Assembly: GCA_039819665.1 (NCBI GenBank) | Contig: JBCBRM010000048.1 | Coordinates: 1-64,000, forward strand | DNA length: 64,000 bases | Direction of reading: 5' to 3' | Source: JAWPMV01 sp039819665 | GTDB taxonomy: Bacteria; Bacteroidota; Bacteroidia; J057 | Part shown: one piece after another, positions 37,660-46,037 of the stretch | Numbering within the stretch: the first letter of the stretch is position 1 | How the letters are laid out: every line of letters starts with the position of its first letter | Program-made: the position numbers and the translations under genes | The notes under the pieces: generated by a model | Databases searched by the model: none | The model's input: only the letters and a program-made list of their open reading frames with translations | What the model was told of the DNA's origin: nothing

Positions 37660-37983
37660 TTACTCGAGATTAGCCTCCCTTCCCAATTCGTATTGCAACT
37701 TTCCCCAGAGTTTGCTGTTTTGTCTGGGCAGTTGAGGTTCGAGAGGAATGGGGCTGACTTGCTCGGCTAAAACGTCCATGGATCGAGCACCAAAGGAGGA
37801 TAAACCTCCGGGGATCAGACTCATCAGAGGCTTTGGCTCTTCTTCTTTGAATGCCAAAAGACTGGCAGAGAATCGCATCTGGGCGGCTAACTTAAGTCCG
37901 TAGTCCAGAATGGGATTGGGCTTTCTGGCTTTATCAAGCAGGATAAATATCTTTTCTTTTCTAAGTATTGGTTGAGGCTTCAT
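37660..37983 (-). pseudogene. Universal stress protein, N-terminal half (ends at in-frame TAA)
   Basis: Starts KPQPILRKEKIFILLDKARKPNPILDYGLKLAAQ, the first strand and helix of a UspA fold, and stops at TAA 37660-37662 in ANLE-stop-VLSAIQEKDAFLLLLEG. The following codons remain in frame to 37123. Only one base need differ to restore the full protein. Whether the short half is stable is unknown. Confidence 0.8.
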
Positions 37984-38060
37984 GCGAAAAATTGTTAGGT
38001 ATAAGGAAGGGCTCCCTCTTGCTTGCGCGAGAGGAAGAAATCAAAAAGACCTGAATAGGG

Positions 38061-38729
38061 TTAAATTGTGCCCAGGAAAATGTGATTACCTGGATTGAGT
38101 AGCTGCCCTTTTCTTTTCAGGTCCCCGGCTGAGCGTACGAGCAAATCGAGGTTCTTTGAATGGCTCAATGATTCCTTGAAAGGTTTGAATTTCAACTCGA
38201 TTACTCTAATTAAATCATAGAGTTTTCCTTTACTCAAAACCTCTTTATAGAGATTGAGTGTTTTGTCATAATTCCGAAAAAACAGATTTGCCTTTCGATA
38301 AAAAGGAATCTTATTGTTAGTGGGAACTTCGTCTGCGAATAATTCCGCTACTTCTTTGTCATAAATCGGGTAGTTTTCATGCAGGCTGTGCAGAAACTGG
38401 GTGAGCAGGGAGAAATGCTTTTGCCTAAAGACTTTAGGCCTAATTCCAAAAAGTTTACGAGAAGTTTGTCGGATGTTGACGGTAGCATGCTCTTTTTCTT
38501 TTTCCAGCAGTTGAAAAAAGCGCTTCATCAGCTTTGCATTGTACCTTCTTCCAGAAAGTTTGTACAGGTAGGCAAAATCTGCCTGAAAATCTTCATCTTC
38601 TGCCAGGTTGGTCTTGTGAAGATTTTGTTTAATGAGATGGTATAAATGAATTTCTTCTGGATCTATATTGTCAATGATGTCTCCTCCATTTCTTAGAAGG
38701 AGTGTTTGAAACTTTTGAGTTGATAGCAT
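38061..38729 (-). CDS. Hypothetical protein, 222 aa (first gene of the stress operon)
   Basis: Not recognised. All-helical and highly basic near the middle (RYNAKLMKRFFQLLEKEKEH, RKLFGIRPKVFRQKHFSLL), no signal peptide or membrane segment. It precedes the universal stress protein gene by 77 bp on the same strand, so a role in the same stress response is likely but unproven. Confidence 0.6.
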   Translation of the reverse strand: MLSTQKFQTLLLRNGGDIIDNIDPEEIHLYHLIKQNLHKTNLAEDEDFQADFAYLYKLSGRRYNAKLMKRFFQLLEKEKEHATVNIRQTSRKLFGIRPKVFRQKHFSLLTQFLHSLHENYPIYDKEVAELFADEVPTNNKIPFYRKANLFFRNYDKTLNLYKEVLSKGKLYDLIRVIELKFKPFKESLSHSKNLDLLVRSAGDLKRKGQLLNPGNHIFLGTI

Positions 38730-39027
38730 AAAAAAATGAATGTAAAATCACTGTCTTTGATGAGATCAAAAACTGTTTAGCGTGTAAATAAAATGAAAGA
38801 AGAGAATGCTATAAACTCGTCAGGGGAAGAGGTATGGGTTCCAAAGAGTTTTGATGGAAAATAAGAAGAGAAAACTAGCGTATTTTGATTTTAGCATACA
38901 CTTTCTTATACGGGGAAAATTTAAAAAGGTTTAGATATTTCACCAATTCGTATTGTTTGTTTGTCAAACAAAATAAGCTAGCCAAAATTTAGACTTCCGA
39001 GTTTTTCTGCTATTTTATGAGTCTCTT

Positions 39028-39582
39028 ATGTTACTAGCTCATCCTATGAAACCTAAAACTATCCCTTTCTTCCTAATTACATCATCTTTATTTTTTCTTT
39101 TTTCTTGTGATGTGAAGAATCCCCGTTTGAACAGAATAGAAGGGGATGATTTGGGACCAAAGGAAACATTTGTAGAAGATTTAGAACTCGGTTTTCGAGA
39201 TACAGTTTATGTTCCGATTTATTCAGATATATATAGTGAAACCAAGGATGTTCGATTTAAACTAACGGCAACCCTAAGCCTACGTAATACCAGTTTGCAG
39301 GATAGCGTTTATATAGAAGATATCGATTATTATGATTCTCAAGGGAATAAAGTCAGGTCCTATATCGATAAGAATTTATTATTAGGTCCTATGCAATCGA
39401 TAGAATACGTGGTCGAGGAGGATGATACAGTGGGTGGAACTGGAGCTAATTTTATCATAAACTGGGGTGCTAATACGGCGGGTTTGAAACCTGTTTTTCA
39501 AGGAGTGATGATTTCTACTCACGGCCAACAAGGAATTTCTTTTACTACAGAAGGAGTATCGGTATCGCAATCCGATAAATAG
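39028..39582 (+). CDS. DUF3124 lipoprotein
   Basis: The product becomes a lipoprotein if translation starts at the second in-frame Met (39046, MKPKTIPFFLITSSLFFLFSC), which I prefer; the longer start is at 39028. The body carries the DUF3124 pattern YVPIYSDIYSETKDVRFKLTATLSLRNTS and IDYYDSQGNKVRSYI and NFIINWGA. These occur near MscS and universal stress genes in related genomes, consistent with its location here. Next gene, CorA, starts 47 bp later. Confidence 0.82.
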   Translation: MLLAHPMKPKTIPFFLITSSLFFLFSCDVKNPRLNRIEGDDLGPKETFVEDLELGFRDTVYVPIYSDIYSETKDVRFKLTATLSLRNTSLQDSVYIEDIDYYDSQGNKVRSYIDKNLLLGPMQSIEYVVEEDDTVGGTGANFIINWGANTAGLKPVFQGVMISTHGQQGISFTTEGVSVSQSDK

Positions 39583-39629
39583 AGATTTTGGAAGTATAAT
39601 GCTCTTCTTTACATGAAAAGATTAATTTT

Positions 39630-40706
39630 ATGAGACAGCTTCTCTTTTCAAATAACAAATTATCGGATAGAACTGGATTGGCACCAGGTACATTAACTTA
39701 TGTAGGAGAAAAGCGAATCCAGCCCAGTAAACTTTCGATATTTAGTTTCAATGAGCAAGAATTATCAGAAAACTCGAAAGCCAATTTCGACGACCTTTCT
39801 TCTGAAGCTGAAAACTCAAAAGTATCCTGGATCAATGTTGATGGAATCCATGAGCTTGATTTTGTAAAGAAAGTAGGAGAGATCTTTCGCCTCCATCCCT
39901 TAATTCTGGAAGATATCGTCAATACAACTCAGCGCCCCAAGTTGGAAGAGTATGAAAATGGATTATACGTAGTGCTTAAAATGATTTCTTATGAAGCAAG
40001 TGAGCAGGAAATTGATACAGAGCAGATCAGCTTATTTTTAGGGAAGGGCTTTGTATTGACTTTCCAGGAAAAGACAGCAGATGTTCTTGAGCCTATCAGA
40101 AATAGGTTAAGAAGAAGCCTAGGAAGGCTTAGAAAGAATAAAGAGGATTATTTATTTTATGCTATTCTGGATGTTATTATTCGGAACTATTTTGTTGTTC
40201 TGGAAGGTATAGAAGATCAGATTAATGAGCTGGAAGATTGGATTTATGAAGATGTATCTAAGGAAGTAATCGCAGATATTCAAAGCCTAAAAAAAGCCTT
40301 AATTTTTTTAAGAAAATCTGTTTTACCACTTAGAGAGCTTGTAAATAGGGTTGAAAGGAATTTGGAGAATAATTTTATCCAAAAAAAGACGCTATTATTT
40401 TTCCGCGACCTTCAGGATCAAATCAGCCATAGTATGGATTTGATTGATACCTATAGAGATATCCTTAATAACCTTCATGACCTGCATATTTCCCTCAATG
40501 GACACAAAATGAACCAGGTAATGAAAGTATTGACAGTAGTCTCTACCATTTTTATTCCCCTCACATTTATCGCAGGGGTCTATGGAATGAATTTCCAAAA
40601 TATGCCTGAGCTTACTTGGGAAAATGGATACTTTTTTGTTTTGGGGATAATGGCAGCTCTAGCTATTTCGCTAGTCTTTGTTTTTAAAAAAAGATCCTGG
40701 CTTTAA
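39630..40706 (+). CDS. corA: CorA-type magnesium/cobalt transporter
   Basis: 358 aa with a long soluble N-terminal domain and two C-terminal helices, the first ending in the YGMN motif required for ion selection (YGMNFQNMPEL). Helical stalk (LRRSLGRLRKNKED, IFLRKSVLPLRELVNRVERNL) and TM segments STIFIPLTFIAGVYGMNF and FVLGIMAALAISLVFVF. It takes up Mg2+ in the inner membrane. Probably co-transcribed with the DUF3124 gene. Confidence 0.93.
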   Translation: MRQLLFSNNKLSDRTGLAPGTLTYVGEKRIQPSKLSIFSFNEQELSENSKANFDDLSSEAENSKVSWINVDGIHELDFVKKVGEIFRLHPLILEDIVNTTQRPKLEEYENGLYVVLKMISYEASEQEIDTEQISLFLGKGFVLTFQEKTADVLEPIRNRLRRSLGRLRKNKEDYLFYAILDVIIRNYFVVLEGIEDQINELEDWIYEDVSKEVIADIQSLKKALIFLRKSVLPLRELVNRVERNLENNFIQKKTLLFFRDLQDQISHSMDLIDTYRDILNNLHDLHISLNGHKMNQVMKVLTVVSTIFIPLTFIAGVYGMNFQNMPELTWENGYFFVLGIMAALAISLVFVFKKRSWL

Positions 40707-40756
40707 GATTATTTTTGAGGGAAACATGCTATTTGATATACATACCCTGAGAACCT

Positions 40757-41431
40757 TTAAAAGCGTACAATAATACCAGAGCCTTGATAATGTGATTTCC
40801 AATCTTGAAGAGTACGAGTATGTTTGATTGGATTGTCGTGCAAATCTATATACTTTAATTTCCTCAACTCTTTTAATTCAACTGGGACTTTAATCAAACG
40901 GTTATTATTGAGATATAAGGTCTCTAAATGGGTTAGGTATAGTAGGCTTTTGGGAATACTTGTTAAATTGTCGTTTTCAAGATGTAATATTTTTAGGTTA
41001 GGTAAATCTTTAATTATCCGGAGGCTTTGGTTAATATCCATTTCCTTCTCACCATTTAAATAAATTTCAGTTAAGTTTTCTAACCTGGAAAATGATTGGG
41101 GCAAAACCCTGAAATCGTTGTTACTTATATCCAGAATTTTTAAATTTTTCAAGTCGCCAATCCCATAGGGGATTTCCTTTAAGTGATCATTTCTTAGACT
41201 CAAGTATTCTAAGTTTCCAAATTTGCTCCAAATACTATCCGAATAAGAATTGAAACTTTGATTGCTTAAATTTAAACGATATACCTTATTTGGATTTCTT
41301 AGAGCCTCCTCTAGATTATTATATTCTTTATGTACTGCAGAAGAATCAGATTGAGTTTGAGCATTGGTATCATATAATGTTAAAACAAATATGACCCCTA
41401 TTAATGTATTGATTGTGAATAAGCCTTTCAT
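40757..41431 (-). CDS. Exported leucine-rich-repeat protein
   Basis: Signal peptide (TLIGVIFVLTLYDTNAQ) then at least five LRR units with the pattern LxxLxLxxNxLxxIP (NLEYLSLRNDHLKEIP, NLKILDISNNDFRVLP, NLKILHLENDNLTSIP, HLETLYLNNNRLIKVP) and KYIDLHDNPI. A short C-terminal tail without a sorting domain. Probably a periplasmic or surface protein-binding LRR. A palindrome matching one near 22503 lies about 140 bp upstream of its start. Confidence 0.85.
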   Translation of the reverse strand: MKGLFTINTLIGVIFVLTLYDTNAQTQSDSSAVHKEYNNLEEALRNPNKVYRLNLSNQSFNSYSDSIWSKFGNLEYLSLRNDHLKEIPYGIGDLKNLKILDISNNDFRVLPQSFSRLENLTEIYLNGEKEMDINQSLRIIKDLPNLKILHLENDNLTSIPKSLLYLTHLETLYLNNNRLIKVPVELKELRKLKYIDLHDNPIKHTRTLQDWKSHYQGSGIIVRF

Positions 41432-42049
41432 CTGTAAGTTGTTATTTATGGGTGTATTAAATATGACATGGAACTATGAAAAACCTACAATCTCTCAGCA
41501 TTCCGTATTTTTGTTTTTATTAATTCGAATTGAAAAAACTTATACTTGATAGTACGGAAATTACATATAATAGTTTTACTATTAAGCATGCATGCAATAG
41601 AATTGTCCATAGTTGTTATACAATTATATTGCTTACTCGGTTTTTGAAAATCATGGAATTTGTATAGCCTTGAGTTTGATCGAGGAAACTAAGTGCAGGA
41701 TATGATCCCAATTTACTTCGGTAATATCTGTATTAATATTAGCATCTGGAAGCAGTAGCTATCCCTCTAGTCTCATGGAAAAACGGCAATTTTAGTTTGG
41801 AACTTTTAATCTAGTATTTCACTTTGTGCTGACGCCATGCAGCTGGAGAAAACATTCTACTTGAAATAAATCTCTTGGAGGTTAATACCGTAGTAAATTA
41901 TTCTCTTGACTAAGAGTTGTGAATAATAGATGTTAGCTTTAATAAGTATAACTAATTGTAACAACCTGTTAATCACTCATTAAAAGACAGACATCAAGAG
42001 CAATATGAAACTGGTTTGGGTAGTCAGATATTAGCATGTATTAAAAAAA
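41432..42049. other. Intergenic, one palindrome
   Basis: 618 bp without a gene. AATAGTTTTACTATT (41569-41583), the inverse complement of the core at 22505-22519, is flanked by ATA and AAG. No terminator or RNA signature otherwise seen. Confidence 0.4.
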
Positions 42050-42859
42050 ATGGAAAAAATTCTAATCCTAATCGGCACTCTTTTATTTAGCCTTCAATCA
42101 GGTTGTTCAGAAAGAATAAAGGAAGAACAAACGACTGCCGAAGTTGCCACTACAACTTCCGATTTAGAAATCAAGGGCCAAAGAAAATCAGGATTTGAGT
42201 TGGTGTTAGTGAGAGGAGGTGAATTTTATATGGGTGGTAATGATGATATCGATGATGGTGGGCCTCTTAAATGGAGGATTGCAGATGAATGTCCTCATTT
42301 TGTAACTGTTAAAGACTTTCACATCGGTAAATATGAAGTCACCCGAGCTGACTGGATAGAAGTAATGGGAGTCAATCCAAATGGGACGAATGATTGTATC
42401 GATTGTCCGGTAAGTAAAGTATCTTGGATTGACACACAAGAATTTATCAAACAAGTGAATTTAAGATTTAACGAAAGTTATCGGTTACCAACAGAAGAAG
42501 AATGGGAATTTGCTGCTAGGGGAGGAATAAATAGCAAAGATTATGTATACTCTGGAAGTAATCTTGCAACTGAAGTGGCTTGGTACTCTTTGAATTCAGA
42601 CAACAAGCCCCATCCTGTTGGCTTATTAAAACCAAACGAAATAGGACTCTATGATATGAGTGGAAATATCTGGGAATGGTGTAGTAATTCTAAGAGCCCC
42701 TACCCATGCGACAAAGTAAATGAAGAGTTAAGATTTGAACCGAAAGTATTGAGGGGTGGTACTTTTGGAAACAGGGTAGAGAGTATAAGGGTAAAAGATA
42801 GAAATGGAAGAGATCCCTCGATGAAGCTAGAGACTCTTGGATTCAGATTAGCAAAGTAA
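42050..42859 (+). CDS. FGE/SUMF1-type lipoprotein
   Basis: Lipobox signal (ILIGTLLFSLQSGC) and a formylglycine-generating-enzyme-type fold: FELVLVRGGEFYMGG, FHIGKYEVTRADWIEVMG, YRLPTEEEWEFAARGG, IGLYDMSGNIWEWC and VLRGGTFGN...LGFRLAK. Relatives include sulfatase-modifying and iron-dependent oxidases, and non-catalytic binding domains. The canonical paired cysteines of FGE are not seen at the C-terminal position, so binding or structural use is possible. A related FGE domain forms the C terminus of the caspase fusion at 60694. Confidence 0.88.
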   Translation: MEKILILIGTLLFSLQSGCSERIKEEQTTAEVATTTSDLEIKGQRKSGFELVLVRGGEFYMGGNDDIDDGGPLKWRIADECPHFVTVKDFHIGKYEVTRADWIEVMGVNPNGTNDCIDCPVSKVSWIDTQEFIKQVNLRFNESYRLPTEEEWEFAARGGINSKDYVYSGSNLATEVAWYSLNSDNKPHPVGLLKPNEIGLYDMSGNIWEWCSNSKSPYPCDKVNEELRFEPKVLRGGTFGNRVESIRVKDRNGRDPSMKLETLGFRLAK

Positions 42860-43034
42860 GTACGTGTGGTAGACGGTTATGCAAATCCTTAAGACTTTTC
42901 CTAAGCAAAACGCACATTTTAAACAGATACTGGACTTCATAGATTAAGCGGTGGATTTTGTTCGTTCCGTGGCCAGACCTCTTTTACAACGAAACTTACT
43001 AGACAGGACGATGTGATACTCACAAGTATAGACA

Positions 43035-43200
43035 CAGTTTCTACTTTCCTTGACTAGTAATCAATTTGAAATGGCAAATAGCCAAACCTATTTTGCCAAA
43101 AAGTTGCCCTACTAGAAGGATGTGAAAGTAGAGGATTACAATTTTGATGAGGTGGTCAAAATCCTAAACTATTTTATCTTTGACTTATTTAATAATGGAA
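43035..43200 (+). pseudogene. Relic of a TetR-family regulator (C-terminal end)
   Basis: In one frame the text reads QFLLSLTSNQFEMANSQTYF then AKKLPY-stop-KDVKVED YNFDEVVKILNYFIFDLF, matching ASNLFEMANNHIYFATHLP and NFDEVVEMLNYFAFNLL at the end of the TetR protein encoded at 23889-24566. TAG at 43113-43115 is inside. The N-terminal part is not recognisable upstream; a protein-like scrap with one stop (MQILKTFPKQNAHFKQILDF, from about 42886) precedes it but is unrelated. Confidence 0.7.
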
Positions 43201-43394
43201 TATTAGTAGTCAGAATATTACTTAAGATAGGAATTTTTAGCCTTTTCCCCTGACTTTTATTGGTGGGCTAGATCTACTCATCTCTTCCCTTTTAGGTTAA
43301 ACTTTTGGGCAGGAGTACCTTAACCTTTGGGTGAAGTCTTACGATAGTTTTTTTCATTTTTAGGCTTCATTTTTTTTTAGTAATTGACGTATAT

Positions 43395-44270
43395 TGAAAT
43401 GTTGCGAGATAAATGGAGTTTTATTTAGATGTGTTTCATGCACATTCCCGAAAAATTAAAGGGCTTTCTTAGTCGGAGGCCCTTTTTTAAAATTCATTTA
43501 TCGCATATGTTTTTGGGAAGTAAATCATTGTCTGGATTTGGCAAAAGCTTAATCATTTTTTCATTAAGCGCTAAAATTTCATCACATTAAGCATGTGTGT
43601 ACTTAATTAGTGATTCCTATATGAATCCCAGTTCATAGAATTTGGAGAATTTAGGAATCTAGTATTGTAAATTTAGGATAGCTTAGAGGGTTAAAGAGCT
43701 CTCCTTTTTTAATTAAAGATTGATGAACTTTTTATCTAAAAGCTTCTTTTCGGTGAAAAATTTCGCGAGATTATTTAATGTGAATATAGATTGTTTCCTT
43801 TGATTACTAAATAGTAGAGTTTAGAGAATCTGGGAATCTGATTCAATCGGAAGGAGAGCCTTCAAGAAGTAGCTCTCCTCCTTTCTTTTATTCGAGATAT
43901 GATCATGTATGTAATCATCTGATGCATTAGATCCTCAGACTTCAGTTATTGGTTTCATTTAGAATTAAATTTTCACGAGCTTCATATAATCAAAATCATA
44001 ATCCCATAGATCCCTGGGATAACTAAAACTAATGTTTTTAGATTCTAGGAATCTCATTCGCACCAAGGAGGGCTCTCGGCTTAACGAGCTCTCCTTTTTT
44101 ATTAGGTTAAAACCTGATGAGATTTCCACCTGAGGCTTTATTTTGTGAGATAAAAAATGTATTTATCAATCTAGTTGCTAAGAATCTTTAACTGTATAGT
44201 TGTTAGATTCTAAAATCTTATTCACCAATAGGAGAGCTTTCGGCTTAGTGAACTCTCCTTTTTTATATTT
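43395..44270 (+). repeat. Array of ~130-nt units each ending in a terminator-like hairpin
   Basis: Five hairpins with T-runs follow one another: 43455-43490 (GGGC/GCCC), 43640-43713, 43850-43893, 44066-44104 and 44229-44266. The last four share a stem of the type GGAGAGC...GCTCTCC and a preceding block close to GATTCTAGGAATCTnATTC. Most units also carry G(C/T)GAGAT about 90-130 nt upstream of the hairpin (43402, 43763, 44143, and a looser copy near 43972). No reading frame of length is present. Tandem, related, terminator-ended units suggest a family of small RNAs, or duplicated regulatory leaders. Confidence 0.55.
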
Positions 44271-44567
44271 GACTTATATATGTGAATCACCCTGAGCAGG
44301 CAGTATCATTAAAATTCCTGTAACTCTCCACTTCAATTTTTTGTGGTAATTCTCTTTTAAGCTTTCTAACACTTGTTTAATATGGGAGAATAACCTGACG
44401 TATTAACATCTGGAAAATGCTACTGCAAGTTTCGTCCCTTTGCTGGAGAATGACCTTTTTAGAAAAAGGAATATTGAACCTTTTTACTCATTTGAGAATT
44501 TCTTGTCAAAAACTCACATTATTTAAAGTAATCGAGAGCTCTAAAATTAATTCTCGTAAAAGGAACC

Positions 44568-45161
44568 TTACTTAAATTTTATATAATCAACCTCAAACTT
44601 GAAAATGCCTTCTTTAAGTTCAGTATTTGAGAACCCCAATCTCTTAATTTCTTCTACTAATTCGAGTTGCATGTTTTTTCCATTGGGCTTTCCTCTTGAA
44701 TATTCTAATGCATCTGAAAGTTCTAATTCTACTTCCTGCCATTTGTAGTTGGTATCTTTTAGGAGCAGTTTATAGTAAGGCTTATACCAGGCCTGAGAAT
44801 TATTTAAATTAATACCTATTGTTTGGCCTTTTGAACGATATTTTATTTCCATTTTCGTTGAATTTCCCAGCCCCAAAGGTCCGAACGGACATCTAACAAA
44901 CGTATAGCCACCATTATTTTCTAAAGATATTTTCCCAGAAAAAATAAGACTATGGGGAGTTAGGTCCATTTCTCCTTTTGATAAACCTCCCATAACATCA
45001 TCATTCATAATAAACCAATCCTCGCCCGTTTTCCCTCTCCCAAAATCGAATTTAATTTCTTTAGATAATTGTAACATTTGATTCTTAGGGAAATGACCAG
45101 AAAAAAGCCCTAATACTATTATCAACAGAGTAGAGATAGAATATATAATATATGAATTCAT
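44568..45161 (-). CDS. CIA30-family protein
   Basis: 197 aa with a hydrophobic N terminus (IYSISTLLIIVLGLFSG) and the CIA30 signature FDFGRGKTGEDWFIMNDDVMGGLSKGEM, IFSGKISLENNGGYTFVRC and KRLGFSNTELKEGIFKFEVDYIKF. Members bind NAD(P)-like or carbohydrate-like ligands; role in bacteria unclear. Its start codon overlaps the stop of the next gene upstream by 4 bp (45158-45161), so the two are translated together. Confidence 0.85.
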   Translation of the reverse strand: MNSYIIYSISTLLIIVLGLFSGHFPKNQMLQLSKEIKFDFGRGKTGEDWFIMNDDVMGGLSKGEMDLTPHSLIFSGKISLENNGGYTFVRCPFGPLGLGNSTKMEIKYRSKGQTIGINLNNSQAWYKPYYKLLLKDTNYKWQEVELELSDALEYSRGKPNGKNMQLELVEEIKRLGFSNTELKEGIFKFEVDYIKFK

Positions 45162-45979
45162 AATAGCTTTGTTCTAAAATGTGGTATATGCTTTAGAAAA
45201 ATAGAGATAGACAGAACAATAGTGGCCCCTATTGCAGTATAAGCAATTAATGTCTGGTCTACCCTGTTTGCCATGAAAATCCAGAAAAAGCCCCACACAC
45301 CTGTTCCTACAAAAAAAGTACTTACTTTTCTGAGGATAAAAAGAGAAAGGAAGATACCTAATGCAAAGACAATCACGAATGAAGACCAGATGGCTGGACT
45401 TAAAAAGTCTTCCCCTGTCAACCCAAATTCTGAAATAAGGAGGAGGGTTATTCCGATGGGAAATGCAACCGTAATCCAACCGAAAAATAATGAAACAGGC
45501 ATCTTAACCAGCCATTTATCTTTGAAATCTTTACTTACCTCTCCTAGTTGAAAGATGTTATTCAACACCAATAGTGAAATAAGCATTATGACAAAACCAA
45601 TCGTGCATATAAACAAATTGTTATAAACATCTCCATAAAACCAAATAATGTTTCCTAAACAACTAGTAACTATATATTTTCGACCCAAAATAAACCTGCT
45701 ATCATTATGTCGATTCTTTCCCAGCTGATAAATCCCCAGCAGGATAAAGGTGATAAAAATTACAGGCCATATTACAAAGGCAAAACCGCCAGGCTCTAAA
45801 TATAGTGGAACAGGAATCATATCATCTGTATCAGGGCGATTAAAATCAACAGCACTACTTGCAATAAGAGCCGTAGCTAATTGGAGAATGGGAGCGAGGA
45901 ATGCCAAATACCTAAGTATATTTTTCATGGTCTCTCCTGTTATAAAAGGTTTGATATATGCATTAATAAAATCCATCAC
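45158..45979 (-). CDS. TspO/MBR-related membrane protein
   Basis: 273 aa with about eight membrane segments. PGGFAFVIWPVIFITFILLGIYQL corresponds to the TspO-like helix with the proline-tryptophan turn, and GVWGFFWIFMANRVDQTLIAYTAIGATIVL to the later helices. Short polar loops between. Relatives bind tetrapyrroles or act as light/oxygen sensors, but this long form is less characterised. It overlaps the CIA30 gene by 4 bp. Confidence 0.75.
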   Translation of the reverse strand: MMDFINAYIKPFITGETMKNILRYLAFLAPILQLATALIASSAVDFNRPDTDDMIPVPLYLEPGGFAFVIWPVIFITFILLGIYQLGKNRHNDSRFILGRKYIVTSCLGNIIWFYGDVYNNLFICTIGFVIMLISLLVLNNIFQLGEVSKDFKDKWLVKMPVSLFFGWITVAFPIGITLLLISEFGLTGEDFLSPAIWSSFVIVFALGIFLSLFILRKVSTFFVGTGVWGFFWIFMANRVDQTLIAYTAIGATIVLSISIFLKHIPHFRTKLL

Positions 45980-46037
45980 GAATTATCCTATTCTTTTTAC
46001 AGCCAGAAACATTACAATTCTAACTCTAGCTATGAAA

